A DNA stretch of 64,000 nucleotides from Bacillus halotolerans (GCF_001517105.1 NZ_LPVF01000008.1:372001-436000), one strand, 5' to 3'. Positions 19,052 through 29,652 are shown, counted from the stretch's first letter. Translations and numbers: made by a program. Notes: a model not told the origin generated them from the letters alone.

Positions 19052-19702
19052 TTACTTCACTCCAACGATTTGTAATAGATCACTCATTTTCTCAAGCATA
19101 TAGTCAGGCTCATGTTTCGCCAGCGCTTCCGTGCCTTTAATCGTCCAAGCGACCCCGGCTGTTTTTGTGCCGGCGTTTTTACCCGCCAGAATATCGTGAT
19201 AGTTGTCGCCGACCATGATGGCTTCTGCAGGCTCGCTTCCCAGCTGTTTCAGCGCCAGCAGCACAGGCTCGGGATCAGGTTTTGCCATCGTGACGTCATC
19301 AAGTGTAACAACGGTTTCGAAAAATTCGCCGATGCCCGTCAGCTTAAGGCCCATATTGACAGTATCTCTTAATTTTGTTGTCACAATTCCTAATGTAAAG
19401 CCCGCTTTTTTTAGTTCATCCAGCGTTTCATAAACCGTTTCATATTCGGTGACAAGTGTGTCATGCATCTGGTGATTGTATGTTCTGTACATGCTGATCA
19501 TATCTTCAGTTTTCTCAGCATCCATTGAAGAAAACGTTTCAAAAAGAGACGGGCCGATAAACGCAAGCACATCTTCACGTTTATAGCGGCTCGGGTAATA
19601 ATGCTCCAGCGTATGCAAAAATGACGCGATAATTAATTCATTCGTATTAATAAGGGTCCCGTCTAAATCAAACAGAATTGTCGTAACTTGTTTATCAGTC
19701 AT
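19052..19702 (-). CDS. ppaX: PpaX, pyrophosphatase of the HPr-Ser-P cycle
   Basis: HAD-family phosphatase that hydrolyses the pyrophosphate released when HprK dephosphorylates HPr-Ser-P. Its 216 residues hold motif [14 protein letters not shown], motif [11 protein letters not shown] and motif [24 protein letters not shown] 19702 follows AAGGAAG; the frame is open further upstream, but that part is the yvoD gene read in another frame. Overlaps yvoD by four bases. Confidence 0.94.
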   Translation of the reverse strand: MTDKQVTTILFDLDGTLINTNELIIASFLHTLEHYYPSRYKREDVLAFIGPSLFETFSSMDAEKTEDMISMYRTYNHQMHDTLVTEYETVYETLDELKKAGFTLGIVTTKLRDTVNMGLKLTGIGEFFETVVTLDDVTMAKPDPEPVLLALKQLGSEPAEAIMVGDNYHDILAGKNAGTKTAGVAWTIKGTEALAKHEPDYMLEKMSDLLQIVGVK

Positions 19703-20637
19703 ACTGCTTCCTTTCCAACCGCTGAGGGTTTCCATTTTTTCCACGTATACGATATAGCCATCGTCAGCAGCACAGCCGTAGTGACCCGGATCAGCAGAAG
19801 CGGCCAAACTGGAATGCCGAGCGGAATAAAGACAAGTGTATCTTCAACGACGGCATGGCAGGCAACGAGAAAAATAAAGGCCAGTGTCATGTCGCGCCTG
19901 CCAACGCCGTCATCTTCGACTGCCTTAATCATGACACCCGCTCCGTAGGCCAGACCGATTGTCAAGCCGGCAACCATTGTCATCGAGGTATTTTTATTCA
20001 TGCCGAGCATCTGTGTAAACGGAGACAGCCACTTCGAAAACGTGTGCAGCCAGCCTAAGTCTCGCATAAATTGAATGATGATCATCAGCGGGATCACAAT
20101 TGCCGCCAGCTGCAAAACGCCAAGACCGGCTTTCATTAAAGCCTCGGCCAGTATCGCCAGCCAGCCGTCAGGCGCATCACCCTTTGCAGCGATAAAACCG
20201 TACTGGGCCGTTTCCTGCCCGCCATGCCAGATGAGATTGATGACGATTGCAGAAACAGCTGCCAAACCAATGCGCACTGCCAATATGATGCCAATCCTGA
20301 TCCCGACCTTTGCTGCGACTGTCGATTCGATAATCAAGTTATGACAGAATGAAAGCATCACCGCTAAGATAAAAACTTCCTTCACGGATAAATCCAGTGT
20401 CAATATCCCGGCAATCCCCGCGTACAGATTCAGCATATTCCCAAGAACAAGCGGGATCGCCGCTTCACCAGAGAGCCCGAACAGGCCCATCACCGGTGTA
20501 ATCAGCCGTACCAGCCAATCCATGACAGGCGTATGCTGAAGCAAAGTGACCACCAGCGTTACCGGAAAAATGACTTTGCCGAGTGTCCATGTTGTTTGAA
20601 GACCCGCCGCAAGACCGACCAGGAAAATCTTCTTCAT
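19699..20637 (-). CDS. yvoD: YvoD, polytopic membrane protein with Gate-like domain
   Basis: A 312-residue integral membrane protein with about eight hydrophobic segments. Two halves resemble each other in layout, as in nucleoside-recognition (Gate) or spore-maturation SpmA/B-type proteins. Polar motifs such as [15 protein letters not shown] and [14 protein letters not shown] sit between membrane segments. Transport is likely; the substrate is unknown. Cotranscribed with hprK and lgt. Confidence 0.85.
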   Translation of the reverse strand: MKKIFLVGLAAGLQTTWTLGKVIFPVTLVVTLLQHTPVMDWLVRLITPVMGLFGLSGEAAIPLVLGNMLNLYAGIAGILTLDLSVKEVFILAVMLSFCHNLIIESTVAAKVGIRIGIILAVRIGLAAVSAIVINLIWHGGQETAQYGFIAAKGDAPDGWLAILAEALMKAGLGVLQLAAIVIPLMIIIQFMRDLGWLHTFSKWLSPFTQMLGMNKNTSMTMVAGLTIGLAYGAGVMIKAVEDDGVGRRDMTLAFIFLVACHAVVEDTLVFIPLGIPVWPLLLIRVTTAVLLTMAISYTWKKWKPSAVGKEAV

Positions 20638-20660
20638 CCCTCATCCCCCTTTGTTACCGT

Positions 20661-21470
20661 CTACTCTGCGTAACGCTTCGCCGAGTACCCCTTGACGCGT
20701 CTGAAGATGATGGCTGCTACAGCCAAAACAATCAATACGATTGAGATCACCTGAGCGATGCGAAGCGAACTCGTCAGCATTAAGCTGTCAGTCCGCATTC
20801 CTTCAATAAAGAGCCTTCCGATTGAATACCAAATGATATAGGTTAAAAACAGCTCGCCTCTCCGTAAATTCGCTCTGCGCAAAAGAAGCAGTATAATAAC
20901 GCCGACAAAGCTCCATAGTGATTCATATAAAAAAGTAGGATGATAATATTGGCCGTTGATGTACATTTGATTGATGATAAACTCAGGCAGGTGCAGGTTT
21001 TCTAAAAAGGCTCTGCTGACCGCCTCCCCGTGTGCCTCTTGATTGACAAAGTTTCCCCAGCGGCCGATCGCCTGACCGAGCAAAATGCTTGGCGCCGCGA
21101 TATCCGCAAGCTTCCAGAAAGAAATGTTTTTCACTCTCGAAAAGACATAGCCTGTCAAAATGGCACCGATTAAGCCGCCGTGAATCGCGATGCCGCCCTT
21201 CCAGATTTTTATGATTTCCCCCGGATGTTCGGCATAATAATCCCATTCAAATGCAACGTAATAAATCCGTGCGCAAATAATCGCAATTGGGATCGCAAAA
21301 AGGACGAGATCGATAAAAATATCTTTCTGCAGTCCTCGTTTCTCACTTTCTCTCATGGCAATCCAAAGCCCCAGCAAAGCACCGAGGCCGATAATGATTC
21401 CGTACCAATGGACGGCTAACGGCCCCAGCTGAAACGCTATCGGATTGAGTGGTTCTATCGCTTCATTCAT
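20661..21470 (-). CDS. lgt: Lgt, prolipoprotein diacylglyceryl transferase
   Basis: Membrane enzyme that attaches diacylglycerol from phosphatidylglycerol to the lipobox Cys of prolipoproteins. It is 269 residues with seven hydrophobic segments. The signature [13 protein letters not shown] is at about 136-148, and the essential HGG of [12 protein letters not shown] is at about 92-103. The start ATG has AGGAG upstream. Needed for the YvcA paralogues and CccB in this window. Confidence 0.97.
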   Translation of the reverse strand: MNEAIEPLNPIAFQLGPLAVHWYGIIIGLGALLGLWIAMRESEKRGLQKDIFIDLVLFAIPIAIICARIYYVAFEWDYYAEHPGEIIKIWKGGIAIHGGLIGAILTGYVFSRVKNISFWKLADIAAPSILLGQAIGRWGNFVNQEAHGEAVSRAFLENLHLPEFIINQMYINGQYYHPTFLYESLWSFVGVIILLLLRRANLRRGELFLTYIIWYSIGRLFIEGMRTDSLMLTSSLRIAQVISIVLIVLAVAAIIFRRVKGYSAKRYAE

Positions 21471-21483
21471 TTATTGCCAACTC

Positions 21484-22416
21484 CTATTCGTCTTGTTCAC
21501 CGTCTTCAATGACATCCGCCAGCTTGTTGGTAAATTGCTCAGCAGCGTTTAAGCCCATCCGCTTCAATCTGAAGTTCATAGCAGCCACTTCAATAATGAC
21601 CGCGAGATTTCGTCCCGGACGGACAGGGATCGTGAGTTTTGTAATTTCTGTATCAATGATTTTCATTGTTTCTTCTTCGAGTCCAAGACGGTCGTATTGC
21701 TTGCCCTGCTCCCAGAGTTCAAGATTCATCACAATTGTAATTCGTTTATTGCTTCTGACCGCACCGGCACCAAACAGCGTCATGACGTTAATAATGCCGA
21801 GCCCTCTAATTTCAAGCAGATGCTCAATGAGCTCAGGGGCGTTTCCGACAAGGGTATCCTGATCCTCCTGCCGAATTTCAACACAATCATCAGCAACAAG
21901 GCGGTGGCCTCTTTTCACAAGCTCCAACGCGGTTTCACTTTTTCCGACGCCGCTTTTCCCTGTGATCAGCACTCCGACGCCATATATATCTACAAGCACA
22001 CCGTGAATGGCTGTGGTTGGCGCAAGTCTGCTTTCTAGGAAGTTGGTCAATCGGCTTGACAGTCTTGTCGTTTTCAAAGGCGATCTGAGGACAGGCACGC
22101 CGTTTTTCTCGGAAGCGTCAATGAGCTCCTGCGGGATAGGCATATCTCTAGACAGAATAATAGCTGGTGTTACATCCGTGCATAGAGATTCCATTCGCTG
22201 CTTTTTATCCTCTTCCGGCAGCTGTTCAAAGAAAGAGAGCTCTGTTTTCCCCAGAAGCTGCACGCGCTCCCTGGGGTAATATGTAAAATATCCGGCAATT
22301 TCAATGCCTGGTCTTGATAAATCGCTCATCGTAATCGGGCGGTTAATACCTTCTTCACCGCTGATTAATTCCAAATGAAACTGTTCCATTACATCTTTTG
22401 TCCGAACCTTTGCCAC
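21484..22416 (-). CDS. hprK: HprK, HPr kinase/phosphorylase
   Basis: Phosphorylates HPr on Ser46 with ATP or PPi, and reverses it. This is the sensor step of carbon catabolite repression. It is 310 residues. The N-terminal domain (1-130) is followed by the P-loop [19 protein letters not shown] near 152-170. The signature [15 protein letters not shown] is at about 202-216. The start is GTG behind GGAGGAAC. First gene of the operon with lgt, yvoD, ppaX and yvoF. Confidence 0.97.
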   Translation of the reverse strand: MAKVRTKDVMEQFHLELISGEEGINRPITMSDLSRPGIEIAGYFTYYPRERVQLLGKTELSFFEQLPEEDKKQRMESLCTDVTPAIILSRDMPIPQELIDASEKNGVPVLRSPLKTTRLSSRLTNFLESRLAPTTAIHGVLVDIYGVGVLITGKSGVGKSETALELVKRGHRLVADDCVEIRQEDQDTLVGNAPELIEHLLEIRGLGIINVMTLFGAGAVRSNKRITIVMNLELWEQGKQYDRLGLEEETMKIIDTEITKLTIPVRPGRNLAVIIEVAAMNFRLKRMGLNAAEQFTNKLADVIEDGEQDE

Positions 22417-22528
22417 GATATGTTCCTCCTGTTCCGGGATAACCCGAGCTTGCTCAACAATAATTTCATTTTATCACTTTCGGGCTTGAACCTAAAACAG
22501 ATTTTATAAAAGACTGGCAAACGTGTCA

Positions 22529-22548
22529 GCTGGTCTAGATCACTAGTC
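22529..22548 (+). promoter_or_regulatory. NagR operator (dre-like) in the nagA promoter
   Basis: CTGGTCTAGATCACTAG, a near-palindrome of the type bound by NagR/YvoA, lies 12 bases upstream of a -10 TAAAAT (22559-22564) and overlaps the -35 region. NagR would therefore block polymerase here until GlcN-6-P or GlcNAc-6-P binds. The match to dre sites is by recall. Confidence 0.6.
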
Positions 22549-22598
22549 TGAAAAAGAGTAAAATAAACGTATTCATATTCCAGAAAGGCGGATCATTT

Positions 22599-23789
22599 AT
22601 GGCAGATAGTCTTCTTCTCAGCGGAATCAGTATCGTGACAGAAAATGAAGTGATCAAAAACGGCTATGTTGGAGTCAAGGACGGAAAAATCAGCGCTGTC
22701 TCAACAGAACGGCCAAAAGAGCAATACTCAAAGGAAATTCAAGGCCCAAAGGATGCCGTATTGCTTCCGGGAATGATTGATATCCATATTCACGGCGGCT
22801 ATGGCGCAGATACAATGGATGCGAGCTTTTCCGCGCTCGATGCCATGTCCTCAAGACTGCCTGAGGAAGGCACAACGAGTTTTTTAGCGACAACCATCAC
22901 ACAGGAGCACGGCCAAATTTCTCAAGCTCTGGAAAACGCGAGAGATTGGAAGTCTGCGGAGGAACCCTCTTCATTAGGTGCGGAATTGATCGGAATTCAT
23001 TTGGAGGGTCCCTTTGTTTCACCTAAAAGAGCCGGAGCGCAGCCAAAGGAATGGATCAGGCCCTCAGATCTTGCGCTTTTCAAGAAGTGGCAGCAGGAGG
23101 CAGGCGGACTGATCAAAATCGTCACGCTTGCGCCGGAGGAGGACCAGCAATTTGAGCTGATCCGTTATTTAAAAGATGAGTCGATTATCGCTTCAATGGG
23201 ACACACGGATGCAGACTCCGCATTACTTTTGGAAGCCTTTGAAGCAGGCGCCAGCCATATGACTCACTTATACAATGCGATGAGTCCGTTCCATCATCGT
23301 GAACCCGGAGTGATCGGAACAGCCCTTGCCCATGAGGGTTATGTCTCAGAGCTTATTGCTGACGGCATCCACTCCCATCCGTTAGCGGCAAAGCTTGCTT
23401 TTTTAGCAAAAGGCAGCAGCAAGCTTATCTTGATCACCGATTCGATGCGGGCGAAAGGTCTGAAAGACGGAGTCTACGAGTTCGGCGGACAGAGTGTGAC
23501 AGTAAAGGGAAAAACAGCTCTTCTTCCGGACGGGACGCTTGCCGGTTCGATTTTAAAAATGAATGAAGGCGCACGGCATATGCGCGCGTTTACGAATTGC
23601 TCTTGGACGGATATAGCAAATATAACTTCAGCAAACGCGGCCAAACAGCTTGGCATCTTTGACCGAAAAGGCAGTATAACAGAGGGAAAAGATGCGGATC
23701 TTGTAATTGTCAGCAGTGAATGTGAGGTGCTTCTCACCGTCTGCCGCGGAAACATTGCATTTAAATCCAAGGAGGCTGATCATATATGA
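22599..23789 (+). CDS. nagA: NagA, N-acetylglucosamine-6-phosphate deacetylase
   Basis: Removes acetate from GlcNAc-6-P, used for chitin and cell-wall amino sugars. It is a 396-residue amidohydrolase fold. The metal motif is MIDIHIHGGYGADTMD near residues 58-73. HLEGPFVSPKRAGAQ and MGHTDADS carry metal and substrate residues, and the catalytic Asp lies in LITDSMRAKG. It overlaps nagB by four bases. Confidence 0.97.
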   Translation: MADSLLLSGISIVTENEVIKNGYVGVKDGKISAVSTERPKEQYSKEIQGPKDAVLLPGMIDIHIHGGYGADTMDASFSALDAMSSRLPEEGTTSFLATTITQEHGQISQALENARDWKSAEEPSSLGAELIGIHLEGPFVSPKRAGAQPKEWIRPSDLALFKKWQQEAGGLIKIVTLAPEEDQQFELIRYLKDESIIASMGHTDADSALLLEAFEAGASHMTHLYNAMSPFHHREPGVIGTALAHEGYVSELIADGIHSHPLAAKLAFLAKGSSKLILITDSMRAKGLKDGVYEFGGQSVTVKGKTALLPDGTLAGSILKMNEGARHMRAFTNCSWTDIANITSANAAKQLGIFDRKGSITEGKDADLVIVSSECEVLLTVCRGNIAFKSKEADHI

Positions 23790-24514
23790 AAGTAATCGAA
23801 TGTCAATCGTATGAGGCATTAAGCCAAAAAGCTGCCGGCATTGTGGCTGAAACAGTCAGGGAAAAGCCTGATGCCGTTCTCGGTTTAGCAACAGGCGGGA
23901 CACCGGAAGGCACGTACCGCGAGCTGATCCGCCTGCACCAAACAGAGAATCTTTCTTTTCAAAACATCACAACGATTAATTTAGATGAATACGCCGGGCT
24001 TTCCGGTGATGACCCAAACAGCTATCACTGCTATATGAATGACCGTTTCTTTCAGCATATCGACAGTCAATCGAGCCGGCATTTTATTCCTGATGGAAAC
24101 GCAGGTGACCTGGAAGCCGAGTGCAAACGCTACGAACAATTGATTGAATCACTTGGCGGAGCGGACATTCAGCTTCTCGGCATCGGCCGAAACGGACATA
24201 TCGGCTTTAATGAACCGGGAACATCATTCCACTCCCGCACACATGTCGTGGCATTAAATGAACAAACCCGTCAGGCCAATGCCAGATATTTTCCCTCCAT
24301 TGACAGTGTGCCAAAAAAAGCCGTTACAATGGGAATTCAAACGATTCTCTCAAGCAAGCAGATTCTTCTGCTTATCTCCGGCACAAGCAAAGCCGAAGCT
24401 GCCAAAAGGCTGCTGGACGGACAAGTCAGCGAGGAATTCCCTGCGTCTGCTTTGCACCTGCATCCTAACGTTTCGGTTTTGATTGATCAAGAAGCCGCGG
24501 GATTCAGGCATTGA
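23786..24514 (+). CDS. nagB: NagB, glucosamine-6-phosphate deaminase
   Basis: Turns GlcN-6-P into fructose-6-P and ammonia. It is 242 residues. The sugar-phosphate loop is LATGGTPEGTYRELIRLH, the catalytic region is LDEYAGLSGDDPNSYH, and GIGRNGHIGFNEPG is the family signature. Works directly after NagA and is coupled to it by overlapping stop and start codons. Confidence 0.97.
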   Translation: MKVIECQSYEALSQKAAGIVAETVREKPDAVLGLATGGTPEGTYRELIRLHQTENLSFQNITTINLDEYAGLSGDDPNSYHCYMNDRFFQHIDSQSSRHFIPDGNAGDLEAECKRYEQLIESLGGADIQLLGIGRNGHIGFNEPGTSFHSRTHVVALNEQTRQANARYFPSIDSVPKKAVTMGIQTILSSKQILLLISGTSKAEAAKRLLDGQVSEEFPASALHLHPNVSVLIDQEAAGFRH

Positions 24515-24527
24515 AAGGATTTTCGCT

Positions 24528-25259
24528 ATGAATATCGATAAACAATCTCCTATCCCGATTTATTATCAGATTATGGAGCAAGTAAAAGCCCAAATAAAGA
24601 GCGGAGAGCTGAAGCCGGATATGCCGCTTCCTTCCGAGCGGGAATATGCCGAGCAATTCGGGATCAGCCGGATGACAGTGCGCCAAGCGCTTTCTAATTT
24701 GGTCAATGAAGGTTTTCTCTATCGCCAGAAAGGCCGGGGCACCTTTGTCAGCAAGCTAAAAATGGAGCAAGCGCTCCAAGGGCTTACAAGCTTTACCGAA
24801 GATATGAAAAGCCGCGGCATGAGGCCGAGCAGCAGGCTCATCGATTATCAGCTTATCGATTCGACTGAGGAGCTGGCCGCCATACTAGGGTGCGGGCACC
24901 CGTCCCGCATCCACAAAATCACACGGGTTCGGCTGGCGAATGATATTCCTATGGCGATCGAAGCCTCACACATCCCATTTGAGCTTGCAGGTGAATTAAA
25001 TCAGTCTCATTTCAAGTCGTCGATTTACGAGCATATCGAAAGGTACAACAGCACGCCGATTTCTCGCGCCAAACAAGAGCTTGAACCGAGCGCCGCAACA
25101 CAGGATGAAGCAAACATACTCGGCATCCAAGAGGGGGCGCCAGTCCTGTTGATTAAACGAACAACGTATTTGCAGAACGGAACTGCTTTTGAGCATGTAA
25201 AATCTGTATACAGGGGCGACCGCTATACTTTTGTTCACTACATGGATCGGCTGTCATAA
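24528..25259 (+). CDS. nagR: NagR, GntR/HutC-type repressor of GlcNAc use
   Basis: Repressor of the nag genes. Residues 1-75 form a GntR winged helix (PLPSEREYAEQFGISRMTVR, then KGRGTFVSK). Residues 85-243 form a UTRA effector domain. ATG 24528 follows GAAAGGA; the frame is open from 24483 but that part overlaps nagB. Third gene of the operon and thus probably autoregulated through the operator at 22529-22548. Known as YvoA in 168. Confidence 0.95.
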   Translation: MNIDKQSPIPIYYQIMEQVKAQIKSGELKPDMPLPSEREYAEQFGISRMTVRQALSNLVNEGFLYRQKGRGTFVSKLKMEQALQGLTSFTEDMKSRGMRPSSRLIDYQLIDSTEELAAILGCGHPSRIHKITRVRLANDIPMAIEASHIPFELAGELNQSHFKSSIYEHIERYNSTPISRAKQELEPSAATQDEANILGIQEGAPVLLIKRTTYLQNGTAFEHVKSVYRGDRYTFVHYMDRLS

Positions 25260-25292
25260 AAAAATCTCCAACCCCTTTTTAAGGATTGGAGA
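25258..25292 (-). terminator. terminator of yvnB
   Basis: TCTCCAA (25265-25271) pairs with TTGGAGA (25286-25292), and the minus strand continues with seven T. The yvnB stop codon lies in the loop. It may also catch nagR transcripts coming the other way. Confidence 0.85.
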
Positions 25293-28200
25293 CACGGCGA
25301 AAATCAAACTGGTCTGACGCTGGACGATAGGTTTCTTTTTTCGTTTTGAACTTCCAGATCGGCGATTTCGTTTTTCCGTTAAAGCTGTCTTCCACAATGG
25401 TGTACCAATAATAAACAGAACTCGGCTCTAGATTCTCCCAAAGGAATTCGGCGGTTTCCCCGCTTTTCACTTTCTCGCGTTTTCCGAGCTGTTCGTTTGT
25501 ATAGACATTGCATTCAAAATAATCGGTTTCTACTCTTTTCATTCTTGGCTTCAGATCAAGCTCCAGCGTAAACTCATCCTTGTTGCCGTAACTATCTGTA
25601 TCATAAAAGTTTTTATCATCCAAATACGGAGAGTATGTGGATACATGCACCACATTGTTTGCCTGGTCAAACTGCATCAAACGCAAATACCCCTGGCCGC
25701 CCTCGGGCCCGCCCTGATAATCAGCAAGCATTTGATGTACGAGACGATCCGGTTTTCCGTCTCCGTCATCATCCAGCTCATCTGTTTTTCTCATCGCGCT
25801 GTGATAATGTCCGCTTAACACCATCACGACATTCGGGTTCGGCTTAACAACTTTCTTGAAAACTTTCTCGCCGATCGGGCTTCTGTTTCCGCTTACGAGT
25901 AAATATTCATGAAAAGCTAAGACAGCTGTCCTGTCAGGGTGCTCCTTCAGCACTTGATTCATCCATGCGATGTCTTCGTCCGTGATGCCCCAGCCCATGT
26001 ACAGCATGATATAATCATTGCCGCTGCTTGATATGAGGTCATAATGCCCGCGGTTATTTTTGTACGATTCGCCATAATACAGTCTCTTATCGAAACGGTG
26101 GCTGCCAAAGTATTTGCCAAACGCCCTGTAGGAGCCGTCCTTATGACCGACATCGTGGTTTCCGGCCAGCACGCCGTAAGGAATTCCGCTGTTGTCCAGG
26201 ACACGCATTGATTGATCAGCGTTTCTCCACTGTCTGATATCTGCGGAATCATCTACAATATCCCCTGTATGAAACACGTATTTCGTATTCAGCTTCCTTT
26301 GGGTATTTTTGATCCATGCAGTCTGCTTATCAAAAATATGCGGATAGCTTTTTGCATAATACTGCGTGTCTGACATCCAGACAAAGGTATACATATCCTT
26401 CGCAGGAGGAATTTCGTCCTGAACAATGATATTCATCTTAGATTTCCGCACATAATCGGAAGCGATGACAGACGCCTTTAGCGTGAACTGTTTGTCATCT
26501 TTGGCAACGAAGCTGTCAATCGGCTGCCACTGGCTTGTCCGGTAATTCCAAGCGTACATTGTCACTTTCCTACCCGGCAGAGAGCTTCCTCTCCAAACGG
26601 CTTCAGCTAAATCATTCTCATCAATGGACGGGTCAACCGTCACTTCAAAACGGTGATAAGGAAAAAGCTCCTTCTCTTCAGTTGACACTGTTTTTCCGTC
26701 AGCTCCTGACACCCGATTCATTTCTTCATTGGTAAACGGCGTCTCGCTTTCCGGGACAAAGCTCTTCGGAGGTTCAGTCAGTGACGCATGCTTAAACATT
26801 TTCACATTATTTCTGTTTTGCGCCGTATATTGAAAGCCTCTGTAAAAAGACACATCCATCGCATCATTCGTCGGATCCTTCACCCGCACCGAAAGCTTGG
26901 CTTTGTGCGTATCGGCATCGCTATTTACGATTTCCGGCTGGTCCGGATGCTCCCGCTCTGTCTTAAATGTCCGCTCAATAACCGTTTTATTGCCAGCCAA
27001 ATCTGTTGCTGAGACTTTCAGCGTGTGTTTGCCCGGAGACAGCTCAGAAGTTGACGTATGATACGGGAGCGTAATGCTGTCACCATCTAAAAATGCCTCT
27101 GTTTCCTCTATTTTGCTCCATTTATCAAACATATCTGCCTGCAGAACCAGGTTTCCTTTATACGTCTGTCCGTCCGTCACATTCGGTTCGATGTGCGGCC
27201 CTGAATTATCAACCCGCACTACAAAACTCAGGTTTTCATTCCCATCGCTTACTGCAATATGATGGGCTCCTTCAGTCAGCTTCTCTGTATCCCACTTCAG
27301 CAGCTGTGACGTAAACAGTCCGTCAGGCAAATGAAATTGAAACGGCCAGCTTTTATTTGAGCGCTGATTATCCCCAATAAAAAGCTCCTTCTCGGGAGAA
27401 ATACGCTCATCCCTGATCACCGTTCCATCCGATAATACCAATCGGGCATTTTTGACTAAAAAGTCATCACGGTTTTCAGCCGTATCAAACGGAGATACCT
27501 TTGAACCCGATCGTATCGTGATACGCTGCAGCTGCTTCCCTTTTTGAAGCAGCGTCTCCGGCAAAGGAACAGAGTAGGTACGGTATTTATTTGTCGTATC
27601 ATCGAAGACTTTTAGCACCTTGCCGTCCATCGTTACAGCATTTTTAAAGTAAAGGTTCGTTTTCCGGGTATCGAACGCAAAATATACTTCTTTTTCCATG
27701 GCGGGCTCTGTCAGTTGTTTTTTTCCGTCAATCCACAGCTTAATGCTGTCAGTCCGCCCATCCGTAGTCGCTTTGAGAAACTGTGTCCCCGAAAGTGTAT
27801 CTCTGTTTTCTATATTCATCCGCAAACCGTGCGACTTGCTTGTTTGCTTAATATCAATCATTTTGACAGGCGTCTTCGCTTCATTGATCCCGTCACCGGC
27901 TACGACGTAATACTCAAGCTGATCCTTCCCGATCAGCTCAGGTGAGTAGACAATATAATGGTACAAATGATCGTTGCGGTCTTTTTCAGCGAAAATGCGT
28001 TTGAACGGTTTGTTTTCATCTGTCCGATAATAAAAGGCGGCCGTTTTCACTAAACTGCGGTCACGTATGTCAGCCCGCAGTTCAATGCTTTCAGCCGGAC
28101 GGACAGGCTTGCGGTCTGTTAAATCTTCTATAACCGGCTTTTCTTTATCAAGCTTCATTTTTCGTTTTTGCTCTGGAACCTGCGCCTGTAAAACCGAGCC

Positions 28201-29154
28201 TGGCGATGGATTTTTTTCTGCTATTGAAATGCTGAGCAGTTCCGCTGTTCCATCGAGCGGATATTTATAAAGCACAGACGACAGGCGGCGCAGCGCATGC
28301 TTTCGGTAGTGCGCAACTGAAATATCCTTCCCTGTATTCGTCGATATCGCAACCGCACGCGGCCGGGTATTCGCCATGCCCTCTGTTCCTTCCAGCACCA
28401 ACAGATTTTCCCCTTCTCTCAAATGTGTCTGATAGTGCCGGTTAAAATCATCCGCTGTCAATTCAGGATGTCCGGCAGGCTTGAGCCAAAATACACAGGT
28501 TTCGCCAGAAGGAATGACGACCCGCTGATCAGGTCTCCAAATCAAATCGGAGTCCGGCCCTTCCTTCGGATAGCGATAGCGGATGTGATAATCTTTAAAA
28601 TCAATTGTTCTGTCGGTTGTATTATATACCTCAATAAATTCATAACCGTCTGTACGCCCGGTATTTTTTGTATCAACCGCAAGCTCGGTGATCAGCAGCT
28701 CCGGGATATGGGCGAGATCAGCCTGATACCCATCCAGCTTCAGTGTCTTCGTTTCTGACTCTACCCGCTGCTTTCCATTCGAGAACACAATGTAATACTC
28801 GAGCTCGCTATTCCAGATTGACCTCTTCGGAATTTGCGCCAAAAACTGGCGGATAGCTCCGGGGGTTGGGTCCATCGGCACCATTTTATAGCCCAGTTCA
28901 TTGCTTTGTTTATAAAACAAAAAGGCAGAAAACGATTGATACTCACTGTCACGCACGTGCGCCTGAATGATCAGATTGCCCTTCATTTCAGCCTTCACTT
29001 CAATTTGAGGAGGGTTTTCAAGCAAGGGTATGTAATGAGGCGTTTGGAACGGCTCCTGCTTTATGACGGGCAAGGCCCTCGCTTCATGATGGCCGCCAGA
29101 CTGAACAAACAGAAAAGACAATAATAAAGAAGCTATGACTGTGTATTTTCTCAT
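25279..29154 (-). CDS. yvnB: YvnB, very large secreted metallophosphoesterase
   Basis: Exported protein of about 1291 residues. It has a signal peptide (MRKYTVIASLLLSFLFVQSG). A lamin-tail-like domain is near 152-260 (LLITELAVD, then YEFIEVYNTTDRTIDFKDYHI). Several Ig/fibronectin-like segments follow. A calcineurin-type phosphoesterase lies near 920-1180 with metal motifs SDTQYYAK, HTGDIVDDS, AGNHDVGHKDG and SGHYHSAM. A fibronectin-like C-terminus ends the protein. ATG 29154 was preferred to the GTG just before it because GGGAGG then sits at normal spacing. The substrate is unknown. In 168 yvnB is reported in the PchR regulon. Confidence 0.9.
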   Translation of the reverse strand: MRKYTVIASLLLSFLFVQSGGHHEARALPVIKQEPFQTPHYIPLLENPPQIEVKAEMKGNLIIQAHVRDSEYQSFSAFLFYKQSNELGYKMVPMDPTPGAIRQFLAQIPKRSIWNSELEYYIVFSNGKQRVESETKTLKLDGYQADLAHIPELLITELAVDTKNTGRTDGYEFIEVYNTTDRTIDFKDYHIRYRYPKEGPDSDLIWRPDQRVVIPSGETCVFWLKPAGHPELTADDFNRHYQTHLREGENLLVLEGTEGMANTRPRAVAISTNTGKDISVAHYRKHALRRLSSVLYKYPLDGTAELLSISIAEKNPSPGSVLQAQVPEQKRKMKLDKEKPVIEDLTDRKPVRPAESIELRADIRDRSLVKTAAFYYRTDENKPFKRIFAEKDRNDHLYHYIVYSPELIGKDQLEYYVVAGDGINEAKTPVKMIDIKQTSKSHGLRMNIENRDTLSGTQFLKATTDGRTDSIKLWIDGKKQLTEPAMEKEVYFAFDTRKTNLYFKNAVTMDGKVLKVFDDTTNKYRTYSVPLPETLLQKGKQLQRITIRSGSKVSPFDTAENRDDFLVKNARLVLSDGTVIRDERISPEKELFIGDNQRSNKSWPFQFHLPDGLFTSQLLKWDTEKLTEGAHHIAVSDGNENLSFVVRVDNSGPHIEPNVTDGQTYKGNLVLQADMFDKWSKIEETEAFLDGDSITLPYHTSTSELSPGKHTLKVSATDLAGNKTVIERTFKTEREHPDQPEIVNSDADTHKAKLSVRVKDPTNDAMDVSFYRGFQYTAQNRNNVKMFKHASLTEPPKSFVPESETPFTNEEMNRVSGADGKTVSTEEKELFPYHRFEVTVDPSIDENDLAEAVWRGSSLPGRKVTMYAWNYRTSQWQPIDSFVAKDDKQFTLKASVIASDYVRKSKMNIIVQDEIPPAKDMYTFVWMSDTQYYAKSYPHIFDKQTAWIKNTQRKLNTKYVFHTGDIVDDSADIRQWRNADQSMRVLDNSGIPYGVLAGNHDVGHKDGSYRAFGKYFGSHRFDKRLYYGESYKNNRGHYDLISSSGNDYIMLYMGWGITDEDIAWMNQVLKEHPDRTAVLAFHEYLLVSGNRSPIGEKVFKKVVKPNPNVVMVLSGHYHSAMRKTDELDDDGDGKPDRLVHQMLADYQGGPEGGQGYLRLMQFDQANNVVHVSTYSPYLDDKNFYDTDSYGNKDEFTLELDLKPRMKRVETDYFECNVYTNEQLGKREKVKSGETAEFLWENLEPSSVYYWYTIVEDSFNGKTKSPIWKFKTKKETYRPASDQFDFRRVSNP

Positions 29155-29483
29155 CACGACACCTCCCTTTTCACGTATTTTGCGTCTGAACAGGGAAGCT
29201 TATGAGTTTATTTTTGTGCAAAAAGAACAAAAAGACATCGGCCTCTTGAAGTTAAACCGGTTAACGATAAAATCAGAGAGACAGATTGATGGATAACAGC
29301 ATTCATAATGAATGATTTCAAGCGATACAAGAGTTCGCATTAAAAAGAGATAAGCACGGTACCGCTTCCATCTCATTCACCTCTTAAAATGAGATGGATT
29401 ATTGATAGACAGCACTTAAAGCTTCAACGGATCATTTTCAGTAATAACCTTTTTTCATTTCATAGACGATGATCATAATTAAC
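29155..29483. other. yvnB upstream region where yvmC-cypX would be expected
   Basis: In 168 the cyclodipeptide synthase and P450 genes for pulcherrimin stand between the pchR promoter and yvnB. Here only about 330 bp remain, with no recognisable piece of either gene. The segment holds an inverted repeat (29368-29377 with 29388-29397, perfect 10-bp arms, CCATCTCATT / AATGAGATGG) and a 58-codon open frame (29376-29200, minus) that I do not accept as a gene. Confidence 0.55.
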
Positions 29484-29497
29484 GTTTACCAGTAAAC
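29484..29497. promoter_or_regulatory. PchR-box-like palindrome 1
   Basis: GTTTACCAGTAAAC, 6-bp perfect arms. It sits exactly at the predicted start site of a minus-strand promoter (-35 TTGACA, 17 bp, -10 TGGAAT; plus-strand 29505-29533), the expected layout of the lost yvmC-cypX promoter. Confidence 0.7.
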
Positions 29498-29504
29498 ATC
29501 GGTC

Positions 29505-29533
29505 ATTCCATCCCTTATTCTGCCATGTGTCAA
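29505..29533 (-). promoter_or_regulatory. orphan promoter, probably of the lost yvmC-cypX operon
   Basis: On the minus strand: TTGACA, 17 bp, TGGAAT. The next gene downstream is now yvnB, about 340 bases away, so this promoter may feed yvnB. Confidence 0.5.
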
Positions 29534-29603
29534 TATCATCAGCCTTGAAAAATTGAAAAAAAGTGTAAATGCCACAGTTTTCATCTTCCTTAAGCACCAG
29601 CAA

Positions 29604-29632
29604 TTGACAACAAAAACAAGAACAGATAAAAT
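29604..29632 (+). promoter_or_regulatory. SigmaA promoter of pchR-yvmA
   Basis: TTGACA (29604-29609), 17 bp, TAAAAT (29627-29632). The predicted start, about 29639, coincides with the second palindrome. Confidence 0.75.
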
Positions 29633-29638
29633 CAAATC

Positions 29639-29652
29639 GTTCACTAGTAAAC
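29639..29652. promoter_or_regulatory. PchR-box-like palindrome 2
   Basis: GTTCACTAGTAAAC, one base off a perfect palindrome and matching palindrome 1 in the right half. It lies at the predicted start site of pchR, as expected for autorepression. Confidence 0.7.

Noticed and set aside
29200-29376. 58-codon open frame (minus) with AGGTGA near its ATG
   Set aside because: The ribosome-site spacing is too short, the start lies in an inverted repeat, and the composition resembles no known family.
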